Of a DNA stretch of 13,521 nt, positions 5,483-13,002 are shown in pieces. The position numbers and the translations under genes were made by a program. Under the pieces are notes generated by a model, which made no database searches, was not told the origin of the DNA, and saw only the letters and a list, made by a program, of their open reading frames with translations. The stretch lies in assembly GCA_902783405.1 (NCBI GenBank), contig CACZQZ010000031.1, positions 1 to 13,521 of the forward strand, written 5' to 3'. Position 1 is the first letter of the stretch. Each line of letters begins with the position of its first letter. Origin of the DNA: an uncultured Erysipelotrichaceae bacterium (GTDB taxonomy: Bacteria > Bacillota_I > Bacilli_A > RF39 > UBA660).

Positions 5483-6436
5483 ATGGAACAATTCTTTAAA
5501 AAAGTGACAAATAAAATAAAAGGTTACGATTCCATTTATATCATGACACATAAAAATATGGATTTAGATGGATTTGGTGCAGCTTTAGGGTTATCTAATA
5601 TCATAAAAAAATATGAAAAAAAAGCTAATATTATCATTGCTGATGATATCAAAGAAGAATCTATTCAAAAAGCTATTGAATTTCTTCACTCTAAAAATTA
5701 TGAACTTTTAAAAGCTAGTGAAATAAGAAATATAAGTAAAGAAAGTTTATTAATTATCTTGGATGTGCATAAAAAAGAAATGCTAGAAGTGCCAGAATTA
5801 GTAGATAAAGTAAAAGAAATAATTTTAGTGGATCACCATATTCAAAAAGATCCTATCGTAAGTAATTTAAACTTGTTAGAGCCATCAGTATCTAGTACTG
5901 TGGAAATAATTGTCAATTATTTATTACAAGAGAAAATTCAAATAGACTCTATTACATCAACAATTATGCTTGCAGGAATTTATATTGATACTAATGGTTT
6001 TAACATTAAGACAACTGATAAAACATTTGAAGCTGCTGCATATCTTATGAAAAATAAAGCAGATAATGTATTAAAACAAAGTTTATTTCAAGAAAATAAA
6101 AATGAAATAATTCATAGAAAAGAATTACTTAAAAATAGTCATAAAATTAATAATAATATGGTCATTTGTACACTAGATAAAAAAATATACAAAACAAGTG
6201 ATTTAGCTAAAATAGCAGAAGAAATATTGCAATTCGAAAACATAGAAGCTTCTTTTACGATTGGATATTTAGATGAAAAAACAGTAGGTATATCAGCACG
6301 ATCACTTGGAAAAATAAATGTTGAAAAAATTATGAATTCTCTTGGTGGAGGTGGGCACAAAACAGATGCTGCCTGTAGAATAGAAAATAGCTCTATTACA
6401 AAAGTAAAAGATAAATTAGAATGTTTATTGAGGTGA
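5483..6436 (+). CDS. Soluble GdpP-like DHH-DHHA1 phosphodiesterase (probable c-di-AMP or nanoRNA hydrolase)
   Basis: This 317-residue protein is a DHH/DHHA1 phosphoesterase, a Mn-dependent enzyme that cleaves cyclic dinucleotides or short oligonucleotides. The visible DHH motifs are THKNMDLD with D27 and D29, D94 in ILDVHK, VDHH (D117, H118, H119) and D169 in GIYIDTNGF. The DHHA1 end carries GGGGHKTDAA (288-297), which resembles GdpP (GGGGH, then an N/D-Ala-Ala pattern) more than NrnA. Its position directly before rplI and dnaB is that of B. subtilis gdpP. GdpP itself is about 660 residues with two membrane helices, PAS and degenerate GGDEF domains. All of these are missing here, and nothing upstream could encode them. 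A ribosome binding site AGAGGTG precedes the ATG. c-di-AMP hydrolysis is my preferred inference; an NrnA-like role is possible. Confidence 0.88.
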   Translation: MEQFFKKVTNKIKGYDSIYIMTHKNMDLDGFGAALGLSNIIKKYEKKANIIIADDIKEESIQKAIEFLHSKNYELLKASEIRNISKESLLIILDVHKKEMLEVPELVDKVKEIILVDHHIQKDPIVSNLNLLEPSVSSTVEIIVNYLLQEKIQIDSITSTIMLAGIYIDTNGFNIKTTDKTFEAAAYLMKNKADNVLKQSLFQENKNEIIHRKELLKNSHKINNNMVICTLDKKIYKTSDLAKIAEEILQFENIEASFTIGYLDEKTVGISARSLGKINVEKIMNSLGGGGHKTDAACRIENSSITKVKDKLECLLR

Positions 6437-6440
6437 TAAA

Positions 6441-6881
6441 ATGAAGGTTATTTTACTAAATGATGTAAAAAAACAAGGAAAAAAAGGTGAAATAAAAGAA
6501 TTTGCTAATGGATATGCAAATTTCTTAATAAAAAATGGGGATGCTGCTTTACTTACAAAATCTAGCATGTATCGTTTAAATGAAGAAAATAAAGAAAAGA
6601 AGAAGAAACATGATGAAGATGTAAAAAAGGCAAAAGAAGAAAAAGCAAAACTAGAAAAGATAACTTTAGAATGTAAAGCAAAAACAGGAAAAATGGATAA
6701 GATGTTTGGAAGTATTAGTTCTAAACAGATATGTTCGTTATTAGAAAAACAAAATATTCATGTGGATCGTAAAAAAATTATGATGGATCATGAGATATCT
6801 TCTTTAGGAAGTCATATTGTTAAAATTGAATTACACAAAGAAGTAATCGCAAATGTAAAAATAAATGTAACAAAAGAGTAG
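6441..6881 (+). CDS. rplI: 50S ribosomal protein bL9
   Basis: bL9 binds 23S rRNA near the L1 stalk and stabilises ribosome spacing and frame maintenance. The 146-residue protein has the complete two-domain form. The N-terminal RNA-binding domain carries the KVILLNDVKKQGKKGE start and the conserved NGYANFLI segment (residues 23-30). A long, very lysine- and glutamate-rich helix connects it to the C-terminal domain (about 75-146). The ribosome binding site GAGGTG (6430-6435) overlaps the stop of the DHH gene, and the start is 4 bases after that stop, so the pair is tightly linked. dnaB follows within 10 bases, as in many Firmicutes. Confidence 0.97.
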   Translation: MKVILLNDVKKQGKKGEIKEFANGYANFLIKNGDAALLTKSSMYRLNEENKEKKKKHDEDVKKAKEEKAKLEKITLECKAKTGKMDKMFGSISSKQICSLLEKQNIHVDRKKIMMDHEISSLGSHIVKIELHKEVIANVKINVTKE

Positions 6882-6890
6882 GTGATGTAC

Positions 6891-8237
6891 ATGAAAGAGA
6901 GAGCTATTCCCTCTAATTTAGAAGCAGAAAAATCCGTTATTGGTGCAATGTTTTTATCAAAATATGCCATTCAAAGATCGGTAGAATCCTTAAATAAGGA
7001 TATGTTTTATAGTAATGCGCATGCTAAAATTTTTGAAGTAATTTGTGATCTTTTTGAAAAATCAATTCCTATTGACTCTACAACAGTTGTAAATGAACTT
7101 GATAAGAAAAACTATTTAAATGAAATTGGTGGAGTAGAATATCTATCTGATATTATTAATTTTGTTCCAAGTGCAAATAATATCGATGAGTATATTAAAA
7201 TTGTTGAAGAAAAGGCAATTTTACGTAAATTAATTGAAGAAGCTAATTTTATAGCTAGTGATGCTTATCAAATGAATGGAGAACTTATAGATGTATTAGA
7301 CTCTGCTGAAAAGAGAATTTTAAATGTTGTTAAAACAAGAGGTAAATCAGAATTTAGAACGATTCAAGATGTTTTAATTAAAACCCAAAGTGACTTAGAA
7401 AAACTTTCTAAAAATAAAGGAGAAGTTACTGGAATATCTACAGGATTTTATGATTTAGATAAGGTAACATCAGGTTTTCATCCTAATGAATTAATCATTA
7501 TAGCTGCAAGACCAGCTATGGGTAAAACAGCTTTTGCTCTTAATTTAGCAACCAATATTTCATCTTTGAATAATAAAACAGTTGCTCTATTTAATATGGA
7601 AATGGGTGCTGAGCAATTAGCAACTCGTATGATATCATCCGTTGGACAAGTGGAAGGATACAAAATGAGAAATGCTCGATTTGAACACGAAGATTGGAAA
7701 AAAATCAATGAGGCAATGAGTAGACTTTCAGATATGAAAATTTATATCGATGATACTCCAGGTATGACTATAGGTGAGATTCGCTCAAAATGCAGAAGGC
7801 TTTCATCAAATACAGAGGATTTAGGAGCTATTATCATCGATTATTTACAGCTTATTACAGGTTCTAATAAGTGGGGTGGAAATAGACAACAAGAAGTTAG
7901 TGAAATCTCAAGATCTTTAAAAACTTTAGCTATGGAGTTAAATGTTCCAATTATTGCCTTAGCGCAACTTTCTCGTAGTGTCGAAGGAAGAGATAATAAA
8001 AGACCAATTTTAAGTGATTTAAGAGAATCTGGTTCAATTGAACAAGATGCTGATATAGTAGCTTTTCTTTATAGAGATGACTATTATAATAAAGAAGCTG
8101 CTATTGATGAATATACTAGTAAAAGTGAATTTATTATTGGAAAACATAGAAATGGTCCAACAACAACAATCGATTTAATTTTTAAAAGAAATACAAGTAC
8201 CTTTGTCAATGTAGTTAATAAGGAGGTAAATTCATGA
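6891..8237 (+). CDS. dnaB: Replicative DNA helicase (DnaB family, DnaC in Bacillus)
   Basis: This is the hexameric 5'-3' helicase that unwinds DNA at the fork and contacts primase and the clamp loader. The 448-residue length is normal. An N-terminal DnaB domain (IPSNLEAEKSVIGAMF) leads through a linker to the RecA-like motor. Walker A is RPAMGKT (207-213), Walker B is IIIDYLQL with D317, and the RQQEVSEISRSLK and SDLRESGSIEQDAD motifs follow. No intein is present. GTG 6882 and ATG 6885 are in frame, but ATG 6891 is preferred because AGGTG (6880-6884) is six bases before it and the protein then begins MKERAIPSNLEAE. It starts 9 bases after rplI and overlaps the next gene by 4 bases (ATGA). Confidence 0.97.
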   Translation: MKERAIPSNLEAEKSVIGAMFLSKYAIQRSVESLNKDMFYSNAHAKIFEVICDLFEKSIPIDSTTVVNELDKKNYLNEIGGVEYLSDIINFVPSANNIDEYIKIVEEKAILRKLIEEANFIASDAYQMNGELIDVLDSAEKRILNVVKTRGKSEFRTIQDVLIKTQSDLEKLSKNKGEVTGISTGFYDLDKVTSGFHPNELIIIAARPAMGKTAFALNLATNISSLNNKTVALFNMEMGAEQLATRMISSVGQVEGYKMRNARFEHEDWKKINEAMSRLSDMKIYIDDTPGMTIGEIRSKCRRLSSNTEDLGAIIIDYLQLITGSNKWGGNRQQEVSEISRSLKTLAMELNVPIIALAQLSRSVEGRDNKRPILSDLRESGSIEQDADIVAFLYRDDYYNKEAAIDEYTSKSEFIIGKHRNGPTTTIDLIFKRNTSTFVNVVNKEVNS

Positions 8238-9682
8238 AAAAAATAAGTCATATCATTTTATGTTTCTTAACTATTTTTTTACTTGGGTTTAACTTTCAAA
8301 AAACATCTACGCCAAATACTTATTATCAAGTATATTTAGATGATGAAGTATTGGGAATGATAGAGTCTAAAGACGCTTTAGAAGATTATATTGATAAAAA
8401 AGGTAAAGAAATAAAAAAAGAACTTGGTGTTGATAAAGTTTATCTTCCAAATGGACTTCAAATTAAAAAAGTAACAACATATAAAACAGAACTTTCTTCC
8501 ATAAAAAAAATATATCAAGAAATAAAAAAGAGAAGACCTTTTACTGTAAAAGGATACCAATTTACCATAAAAAAAGATAATAAAAAAGATAAAATATATG
8601 TTATTAAAAAAAGTACTTTTAAAAAAGCTTTAGAATCAACCATTAGAGTTTTTGTAGGAAAAGATAACTATAAAGCCTATATCAATGAAACTCAAAATCA
8701 AATTGATGAAACTGGTAGTATTATAGAAAATATTTATATCGATGAAGAATTATCTGTTAAGGCAATGAATATATCTACAGATGAAAAGATTTATCAAGAT
8801 GAAGAAGAGTTAAGTCAATATTTATTATTTGGTGAAAATCCTAAATCAAAAACATATATTGTTAAAAGCACTGATACTGTAGAGAGCGCTGCTTTTAATA
8901 ACAAAATCAGTGTAGAAGAGTTTTTACTTGCTAATAAAGAATTAACAGGAATTAATTCCCTTTTATATGAAGGACAAAAATTAAAAGTATCTTACTTAAA
9001 TCCTAAAATTACAGTTGTTGTAGAAACACATACTGTAAAAGATGTTGAAAGTCAATTTAAGACAGAAGAACGTTATGATTCTAATAAACTTGTTGGTGAT
9101 GATGAAATTATTCAAAATGGTGAAAATGGATTAGAACGTGTTACTCAAAAAGTAAGAACAAAAAATGGAGTAACTGATTATATTGACTTTGTATCTAAAG
9201 AAGAATTAAAACCAATGGTGAATAAAATTATTTTAAAAGGTCAAAAAGTAGTGCCAAATGTTGGAACGATGAACAACTGGCAATGGCCAACACCAAGTGG
9301 ATTTACAATTACTTCAAATTATGCTTATAGACGTCATCCTATTACAGGAAGATATCATTTACATCCAGCTTTAGATATAGCCGGACTTCCTTATGGAGCC
9401 CCTGTTTATGCTTCTAACAATGGTGTCGTTACTATGGCTAAATACTATAGTTCTTATGGAAATTGTATTATTATTAATCATAATAATGGATATTATACTT
9501 TATATGCTCATTTATCTGCTATCAATGTATCTGTAGGTCAAGTGGTGTCTAAAGGTAGTACCATTGGTAGACTAGGTATGACAGGATCTGCAACTGGGCC
9601 ACATTTACATTATGAACTTTGGGTAGGTGGACCACCAATGGGTGGAGGAACTAATATTAATCCATGGACGGTGCATAGATAA
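8234..9682 (+). CDS. LysM-G5-M23 cell-wall metallopeptidase
   Basis: This 482-residue secreted or membrane-tethered peptidase probably cuts peptidoglycan cross-links. A hydrophobic signal or anchor is at about 6-20. An unassigned charged region of about 180 residues follows, with many lysines. A LysM domain at about 207-253 (TYIVKSTDTV to GQKLKV) gives wall binding, and a G5 domain covers about 258-335. The C-terminal M23 domain has zinc ligands H377 and D381 in HPALD (the family norm is HxGxD) and H459 in GPHLHYEL. H426 in YAHLS is the usual accessory histidine. A ribosome binding site AGGAGG lies before the ATG, which overlaps the dnaB stop. walJ starts at its stop (TAATG). It occupies the place near walJ that walH and walI hold in B. 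subtilis, but is unrelated to them. Confidence 0.93.
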   Translation: MKKISHIILCFLTIFLLGFNFQKTSTPNTYYQVYLDDEVLGMIESKDALEDYIDKKGKEIKKELGVDKVYLPNGLQIKKVTTYKTELSSIKKIYQEIKKRRPFTVKGYQFTIKKDNKKDKIYVIKKSTFKKALESTIRVFVGKDNYKAYINETQNQIDETGSIIENIYIDEELSVKAMNISTDEKIYQDEEELSQYLLFGENPKSKTYIVKSTDTVESAAFNNKISVEEFLLANKELTGINSLLYEGQKLKVSYLNPKITVVVETHTVKDVESQFKTEERYDSNKLVGDDEIIQNGENGLERVTQKVRTKNGVTDYIDFVSKEELKPMVNKIILKGQKVVPNVGTMNNWQWPTPSGFTITSNYAYRRHPITGRYHLHPALDIAGLPYGAPVYASNNGVVTMAKYYSSYGNCIIINHNNGYYTLYAHLSAINVSVGQVVSKGSTIGRLGMTGSATGPHLHYELWVGGPPMGGGTNINPWTVHR

Positions 9683-10446
9683 TGAAAGTAGCTGTTTTAG
9701 CATCAGGTTCTAAAGGAAATTCAACTTATATTGAAACAAAAAATCATAAAATTTTAATTGATCTAGGAACAACATCTCTTTATGTCGAAAAAAAATTAAA
9801 GAATTTAGGTGTTGATCCTAGTTCTATTGATTCTATTTTTATAACACATGCTCATACAGATCATATCGCAGGTATTAGAGTTTTTTCAAAAAAATATCAT
9901 CCCACAATTTTTTTAACGAAAAAAATATATAAAGAAGTAAATGAACAAATTTTTCTTGAAAATTATGAATTTATTGAAGATTCTTTTCTATATGATGATG
10001 TGTTTATTGAATTTTTTAAAACTTCACACGATACTGAAGAATCTGTAGGTTATATTTTTACATCAGATCACAAATCAATCGTTTATATTACAGATACAGG
10101 ATATGTACATAAAAAATATTTTCCATTATTACAAAATAAAACGATGTACATTATGGAAAGTAATCATGATGTTGAAATGCTTATGAATGGAACTTATCCA
10201 TATGTTATTAAACAGAGAATTTTAGGAGATCGTGGACATTTATCTAACCATGATTCTGCATATTATCTATCAAAATGGATAGGAAATAATACAGATAGAA
10301 TTATTTTAGCTCACTTAAGTGAAGATAATAATACGGAAAAACTAGCTCTTTCTACTTTAGAACAAACATTAAAAGAAAAGCATATTAAAAAGCCAAATAT
10401 TCTTGCTGCAAGGCAAAGAGAAAGTACGGAGTTGTTTACTTTATGA
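9682..10446 (+). CDS. walJ: Metallo-beta-lactamase fold hydrolase WalJ (YycJ)
   Basis: WalJ/YycJ proteins are metallo-beta-lactamase-fold nucleases, reported as 5'-3' DNA exonucleases linked to mismatch repair and to coordination of cell wall and division. The 254-residue protein starts with the family signature VLASGSKGNS. The metal motif is HAHTDH (H56, H58, D60, H61), followed by YITDTGYV with a metal-bridging Asp, ESNHD, and a GHLSNHDSA segment before the C-terminal AHLSEDNN. The ATG overlaps the previous stop by one base (TAATG), showing coupling, and its TGA overlaps rlmH by four bases. The walRK genes that usually accompany it are not in this window. Confidence 0.94.
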   Translation: MKVAVLASGSKGNSTYIETKNHKILIDLGTTSLYVEKKLKNLGVDPSSIDSIFITHAHTDHIAGIRVFSKKYHPTIFLTKKIYKEVNEQIFLENYEFIEDSFLYDDVFIEFFKTSHDTEESVGYIFTSDHKSIVYITDTGYVHKKYFPLLQNKTMYIMESNHDVEMLMNGTYPYVIKQRILGDRGHLSNHDSAYYLSKWIGNNTDRIILAHLSEDNNTEKLALSTLEQTLKEKHIKKPNILAARQRESTELFTL

Positions 10447-10898
10447 TTAAAATTATTTGTGTAGGTAAATTAAAAGAAAAATTTTGGGTTGATGCAGTAA
10501 AAGAATATAGTAAGAGACTATCCAAATATACAAAATTAGAAATCATTGAAATACCTGATTTTAAAAGTGATATAGCGTCTATAGAATTAGATAAAGAAAA
10601 AGATAATATCTTATCTAAAATAACTGATAAAGATTATGTTATAACATTAGAGATAGAAGGAGAAGAATTATCTTCAATAAAACTATCAGAAACATTAGAA
10701 AAAAAATTAATTCAACATCCTAATATAACATTTATTATTGGTGGTTCATCTGGTCTACATGAAAAGATAAAAACAAGATCTGATTTTGCCCTATCTTTTT
10801 CAAAACTTACTTTTCCTCATCAATTATTTAGAGTTATTTTATTAGAACAAATTTATCGAAGTTTTAAGATAATTCATAAAGAAACATATCATAAATGA
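10443..10898 (+). CDS. rlmH: 23S rRNA pseudouridine-1915 N3-methyltransferase
   Basis: RlmH is a SPOUT-class, SAM-dependent methyltransferase that modifies pseudouridine 1915 in helix 69 of 23S rRNA on the assembled 70S ribosome. The 151-residue protein is close to the usual 155-160. The knotted SAM-binding region FIIGGSSGLHEKI and the C-terminal signature FSKLTFPHQLFRVILLEQIY ending in TYHK are both intact. Its start overlaps the walJ stop (ATGA), with no strong ribosome binding site of its own, so translation is probably coupled. It is the last gene of the operon before a terminator. Confidence 0.97.
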   Translation: MIKIICVGKLKEKFWVDAVKEYSKRLSKYTKLEIIEIPDFKSDIASIELDKEKDNILSKITDKDYVITLEIEGEELSSIKLSETLEKKLIQHPNITFIIGGSSGLHEKIKTRSDFALSFSKLTFPHQLFRVILLEQIYRSFKIIHKETYHK

Positions 10899-10908
10899 AT
10901 AGAAAAAT

Positions 10909-10943
10909 AAAAATCGTCCAATATCTAATAGAGGCGATTTTTT
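10909..10943 (+). terminator. Intrinsic terminator of the rlmH operon, containing the spoIIR ribosome binding site
   Basis: AAAAATCGTC (10909-10918) pairs with GGCGATTTTT (10933-10942) in a 10-bp stem with one G-T pair and a 14-nt loop; the T-run is 10938-10943. The spoIIR ATG follows at 10945. The only Shine-Dalgarno-like sequence for spoIIR, GAGG (10931-10934), is half in the loop and half in the 3' arm. Confidence 0.7.
10931..10934 (+). promoter_or_regulatory. spoIIR ribosome binding site, partly inside a hairpin
   Basis: GAGG lies 10 nt before the spoIIR ATG, and no other Shine-Dalgarno-like sequence is near. Its two final G bases pair with the 5' arm of the hairpin, so the fold could limit spoIIR translation on readthrough transcripts from rlmH. 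Confidence 0.5.
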
Positions 10944-10944
10944 A

Positions 10945-11472
10945 ATGAGAAAAATATTACTATTCTTTTTATTTATTATTTTATCTTATATATTGGTTGG
11001 AAATATTTTAGCGAGCAATAATATGCTTCCAGAAGATGCTCTTCGTATGAGAGTAATCGCAAATAGTAATTCAACTTATGACCAATATGTAAAAGTTAAA
11101 GTAAAAGAAGAAGTTGAAGAAGATTTATTTGAATTATTAAGAAATACAAAAGATACAGAAGAAGCTAAAACAAAAGTAAAAAACAATATTCCTTTGATAA
11201 AGCAAAAAGTAGGGAAAATATTAATCAAAGAAAACTATCCTTTAGGATATCAAGTAAATTATGGTAAAAATTATTTTCCAGAAAAAATTTATAAAGGAGT
11301 AACATATGATGAAGGATACTATGAATCTTTAGTAATTACCCTTGGACAAGGAAAAGGAGAAAATTTTTGGTGTGTTATGTTTCCGCCACTTTGTATGATG
11401 GAAACTGATCATCTAGATGATATTGAATACAAATCTTTGGTAAAAGAAATGATTGATAAGTATTTAAAATAA
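10945..11472 (+). CDS. spoIIR: Stage II sporulation protein R
   Basis: SpoIIR is the forespore signal, made under sigma-F, that is secreted toward the mother cell and triggers SpoIIGA to process pro-sigma-E. The 175-residue protein has an N-terminal membrane or signal segment (about 4-23) and then the hallmark PEDALRMRVIANSNS with a D-Q-VK continuation. The core segments FPEKIYKG, DEGYYESLVITLGQGKGEN and WCVMFPPLC are all present, so the gene is intact. Together with spoVT it makes an endospore-forming host very likely. I could not find a convincing sigma-F promoter upstream. The ATG abuts the rlmH terminator. No clear terminator follows before the MntP gene. Confidence 0.93.
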   Translation: MRKILLFFLFIILSYILVGNILASNNMLPEDALRMRVIANSNSTYDQYVKVKVKEEVEEDLFELLRNTKDTEEAKTKVKNNIPLIKQKVGKILIKENYPLGYQVNYGKNYFPEKIYKGVTYDEGYYESLVITLGQGKGENFWCVMFPPLCMMETDHLDDIEYKSLVKEMIDKYLK

Positions 11473-11526
11473 AGTTTATTATTATTTTTAAATCTTTTAT
11501 CATATATTTTGATAGGAGGTTTTTTA

Positions 11527-12060
11527 ATGCATATCATCTTTATTCTTTCTATTGCTATCTCACTTAGTATGGATGCTTTTTCACTTGCGACAATCTATGG
11601 AACATTGCTAGTAAGTCATAAAAATCAATTTTTATTATCATTAATTGTTGGAATTTATCATTTTATTATGCCACTATTAGGTTTTTCTATCGGAACATTT
11701 TTAATTTATACTCTTCATATAAACCCCAATTTAATTGTTTTTTTCGTATTTACTTTTATAGGAATTCAGATGATTTTAGAGTCTTTAAAAAAAGAAGAAA
11801 CTGTTCAAAATTTAAATTTAGTGGATATGATTATGTTTGGATTAGCAGTTTCTATAGATAGTTTTTCAGTAGGTTTAGGATTAGAAGCAATTACTAATAA
11901 AATTTTTATAGTACCTTTTATTTTTTCTATCACAAGTTTTTTATTTACTTATTTAGGATTACTTCTTGGTGGTAAGATAAAAGAAATCTTTGGAAAAATA
12001 ACCACTTGTATCGGAGGTGTTTTTTTAATTGTCATTGGTTTTTTATATATTTTTAAATAA
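11527..12060 (+). CDS. mntP: MntP-family manganese efflux pump
   Basis: MntP (DUF204) proteins are six-helix inner-membrane exporters that remove excess Mn2+. The 177-residue protein is almost wholly hydrophobic and has the internal repeat of the family. The first half carries SLSMDAFSLA with D16, and the second carries AVSIDSFSVGLG with D111; these paired aspartates are the expected transport residues. A charged loop (LKKEETVQNLN) separates the halves. A TTG at 11509 is in frame, but ATG 11527 has AGGAGG (11514-11519) seven bases before it. The sporulation protein YtaF is a relative and a possible alternative given spoIIR next door, but the size and helix pattern fit MntP. No manganese riboswitch (yybP-ykoY) can be seen in the short upstream gap. 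Confidence 0.85.
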   Translation: MHIIFILSIAISLSMDAFSLATIYGTLLVSHKNQFLLSLIVGIYHFIMPLLGFSIGTFLIYTLHINPNLIVFFVFTFIGIQMILESLKKEETVQNLNLVDMIMFGLAVSIDSFSVGLGLEAITNKIFIVPFIFSITSFLFTYLGLLLGGKIKEIFGKITTCIGGVFLIVIGFLYIFK

Positions 12061-12085
12061 AATTTTGACTGTAAAGTAAATTTTT

Positions 12086-12118
12086 TTTCTTTTAAATGAA
12101 TTTACAATTTAAAAGAAA
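12086..12118 (+). repeat. Perfect 12-bp inverted repeat at the aldolase promoter
   Basis: TTTCTTTTAAAT (12086-12097) and ATTTAAAAGAAA (12107-12118) are exact reverse complements separated by 9 bases. The central spacer holds most of the -35 box of the next promoter, and the right arm fills its 17-bp spacer. No T-run follows on either strand, so it is not a standard terminator. It could be an operator or a weak mntP 3' hairpin. Confidence 0.65.
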
Positions 12119-12129
12119 CATTATATAAT
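12101..12129 (+). promoter_or_regulatory. Strong predicted promoter of the class II aldolase-like gene
   Basis: TTTACA (12101-12106) and TATAAT (12124-12129) are 17 bp apart. The predicted start near 12136 leaves a leader of about 10 bases that holds the GGTGA ribosome binding site (12136-12140). Confidence 0.65.
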
Positions 12130-12145
12130 GAAATTGGTGAAGATT

Positions 12146-12967
12146 ATGCTTGTTAATATGGAAGAAATCTTTGATAAATTGAATGAAAATGAAGCAGTTC
12201 TTCATTTTAATATTAATAATTTAGAATGGACAAAATATATTTTAGAAGTAGCTCGTGAAGAAAATACTTCTGTTATTTTAGGTGTGAGTGAAAGTGCTAT
12301 TAAATATATGGGGGGATATAAAACAGTATATAATCTAGTAAGTGGACTAGTATTAGATTTAAATATTAAAATTCCTGTTGTACTTCATTTGGATCATGGT
12401 CATAGCATCGAGTCATGTAAAAAGGCTATTGATGCAGGCTTTACTTCAGTTATGATTGATGCGTCATCACTTCCATTATCTGAAAATATAGAAATTACAA
12501 AACAAGTAGCCTATTATGCAAAAACAAAAAATGTAACCGTTGAGGCAGAACTCGGTAGTATGGATGCTTATCAAAAAACAAATCCTAAAGAAGTAAAAGA
12601 ATTTGTTTTAAAAACAGGTATCGATGCTTTAGCTCCATCTATTGGTAATGCTCATGGAATTTATAAAGGAGAAGTTAGATTAGATATTCCTCTTATCCTA
12701 GAAATAGCTAAAATGGTAGACATTCCTTTGGTTTTACATGGTGGTACTGGAATTCCAGATAGTCAAATAAAAGATGCTATTAAAAGTGGTATTAAAAAAA
12801 TAAATATCAATACAGAACTTCAAACTTCTTGGGCAGGTGCTGTAAGAGAATATATCATAAACAATAAAGATGTTTATGACCCTAGGAAAATCATTTCTTC
12901 AGGGGAAATAGAACTTAAAAATAAGGTAAAAGAAAAAATAAGACTTTGTAAAAACAATAACATTTAG
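12146..12967 (+). CDS. Class II fructose-bisphosphate aldolase-like protein with shortened catalytic loop
   Basis: Class II aldolases are zinc enzymes; FbaA splits fructose-1,6-bisphosphate in glycolysis. This 273-residue protein has the zinc ligands H84 (LDHG), E135 (EAELG), H170 (NAHG) and H198 (VLHGGTG), the catalytic D83, and the phosphate-site NINTELQ motif. However, the active-site loop after EAELG, which in B. subtilis FbaA carries GGQED and runs about 18 residues to the DPKE motif, is cut to about 9 (SMDAYQKTN) and lacks both the Gly pair and the acidic pair. DASHHPF is also changed to DASSLPL. ATG 12128 lies inside the -10 box, so ATG 12146 with GGTGA five bases before it is the start. 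The fba-murA order matches other Firmicutes. The fold is certain; FBP aldolase activity is doubtful. Confidence 0.85.
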   Translation: MLVNMEEIFDKLNENEAVLHFNINNLEWTKYILEVAREENTSVILGVSESAIKYMGGYKTVYNLVSGLVLDLNIKIPVVLHLDHGHSIESCKKAIDAGFTSVMIDASSLPLSENIEITKQVAYYAKTKNVTVEAELGSMDAYQKTNPKEVKEFVLKTGIDALAPSIGNAHGIYKGEVRLDIPLILEIAKMVDIPLVLHGGTGIPDSQIKDAIKSGIKKININTELQTSWAGAVREYIINNKDVYDPRKIISSGEIELKNKVKEKIRLCKNNNI

Positions 12968-13002
12968 AAATAAAACACATACAGTAATGTAGGAGGTCAA
13001 AT

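Noticed and set aside
11498..11515. Short TATCA/TGATA pairing between spoIIR and mntP
   Set aside because: Only five A/T-rich pairs and no T-run after it; it does not qualify as a terminator or riboswitch.
12977..12990. Small ACAT/ATGT palindrome between the aldolase gene and murA
   Set aside because: Four base pairs only; expected by chance in this composition, and no promoter accompanies it.
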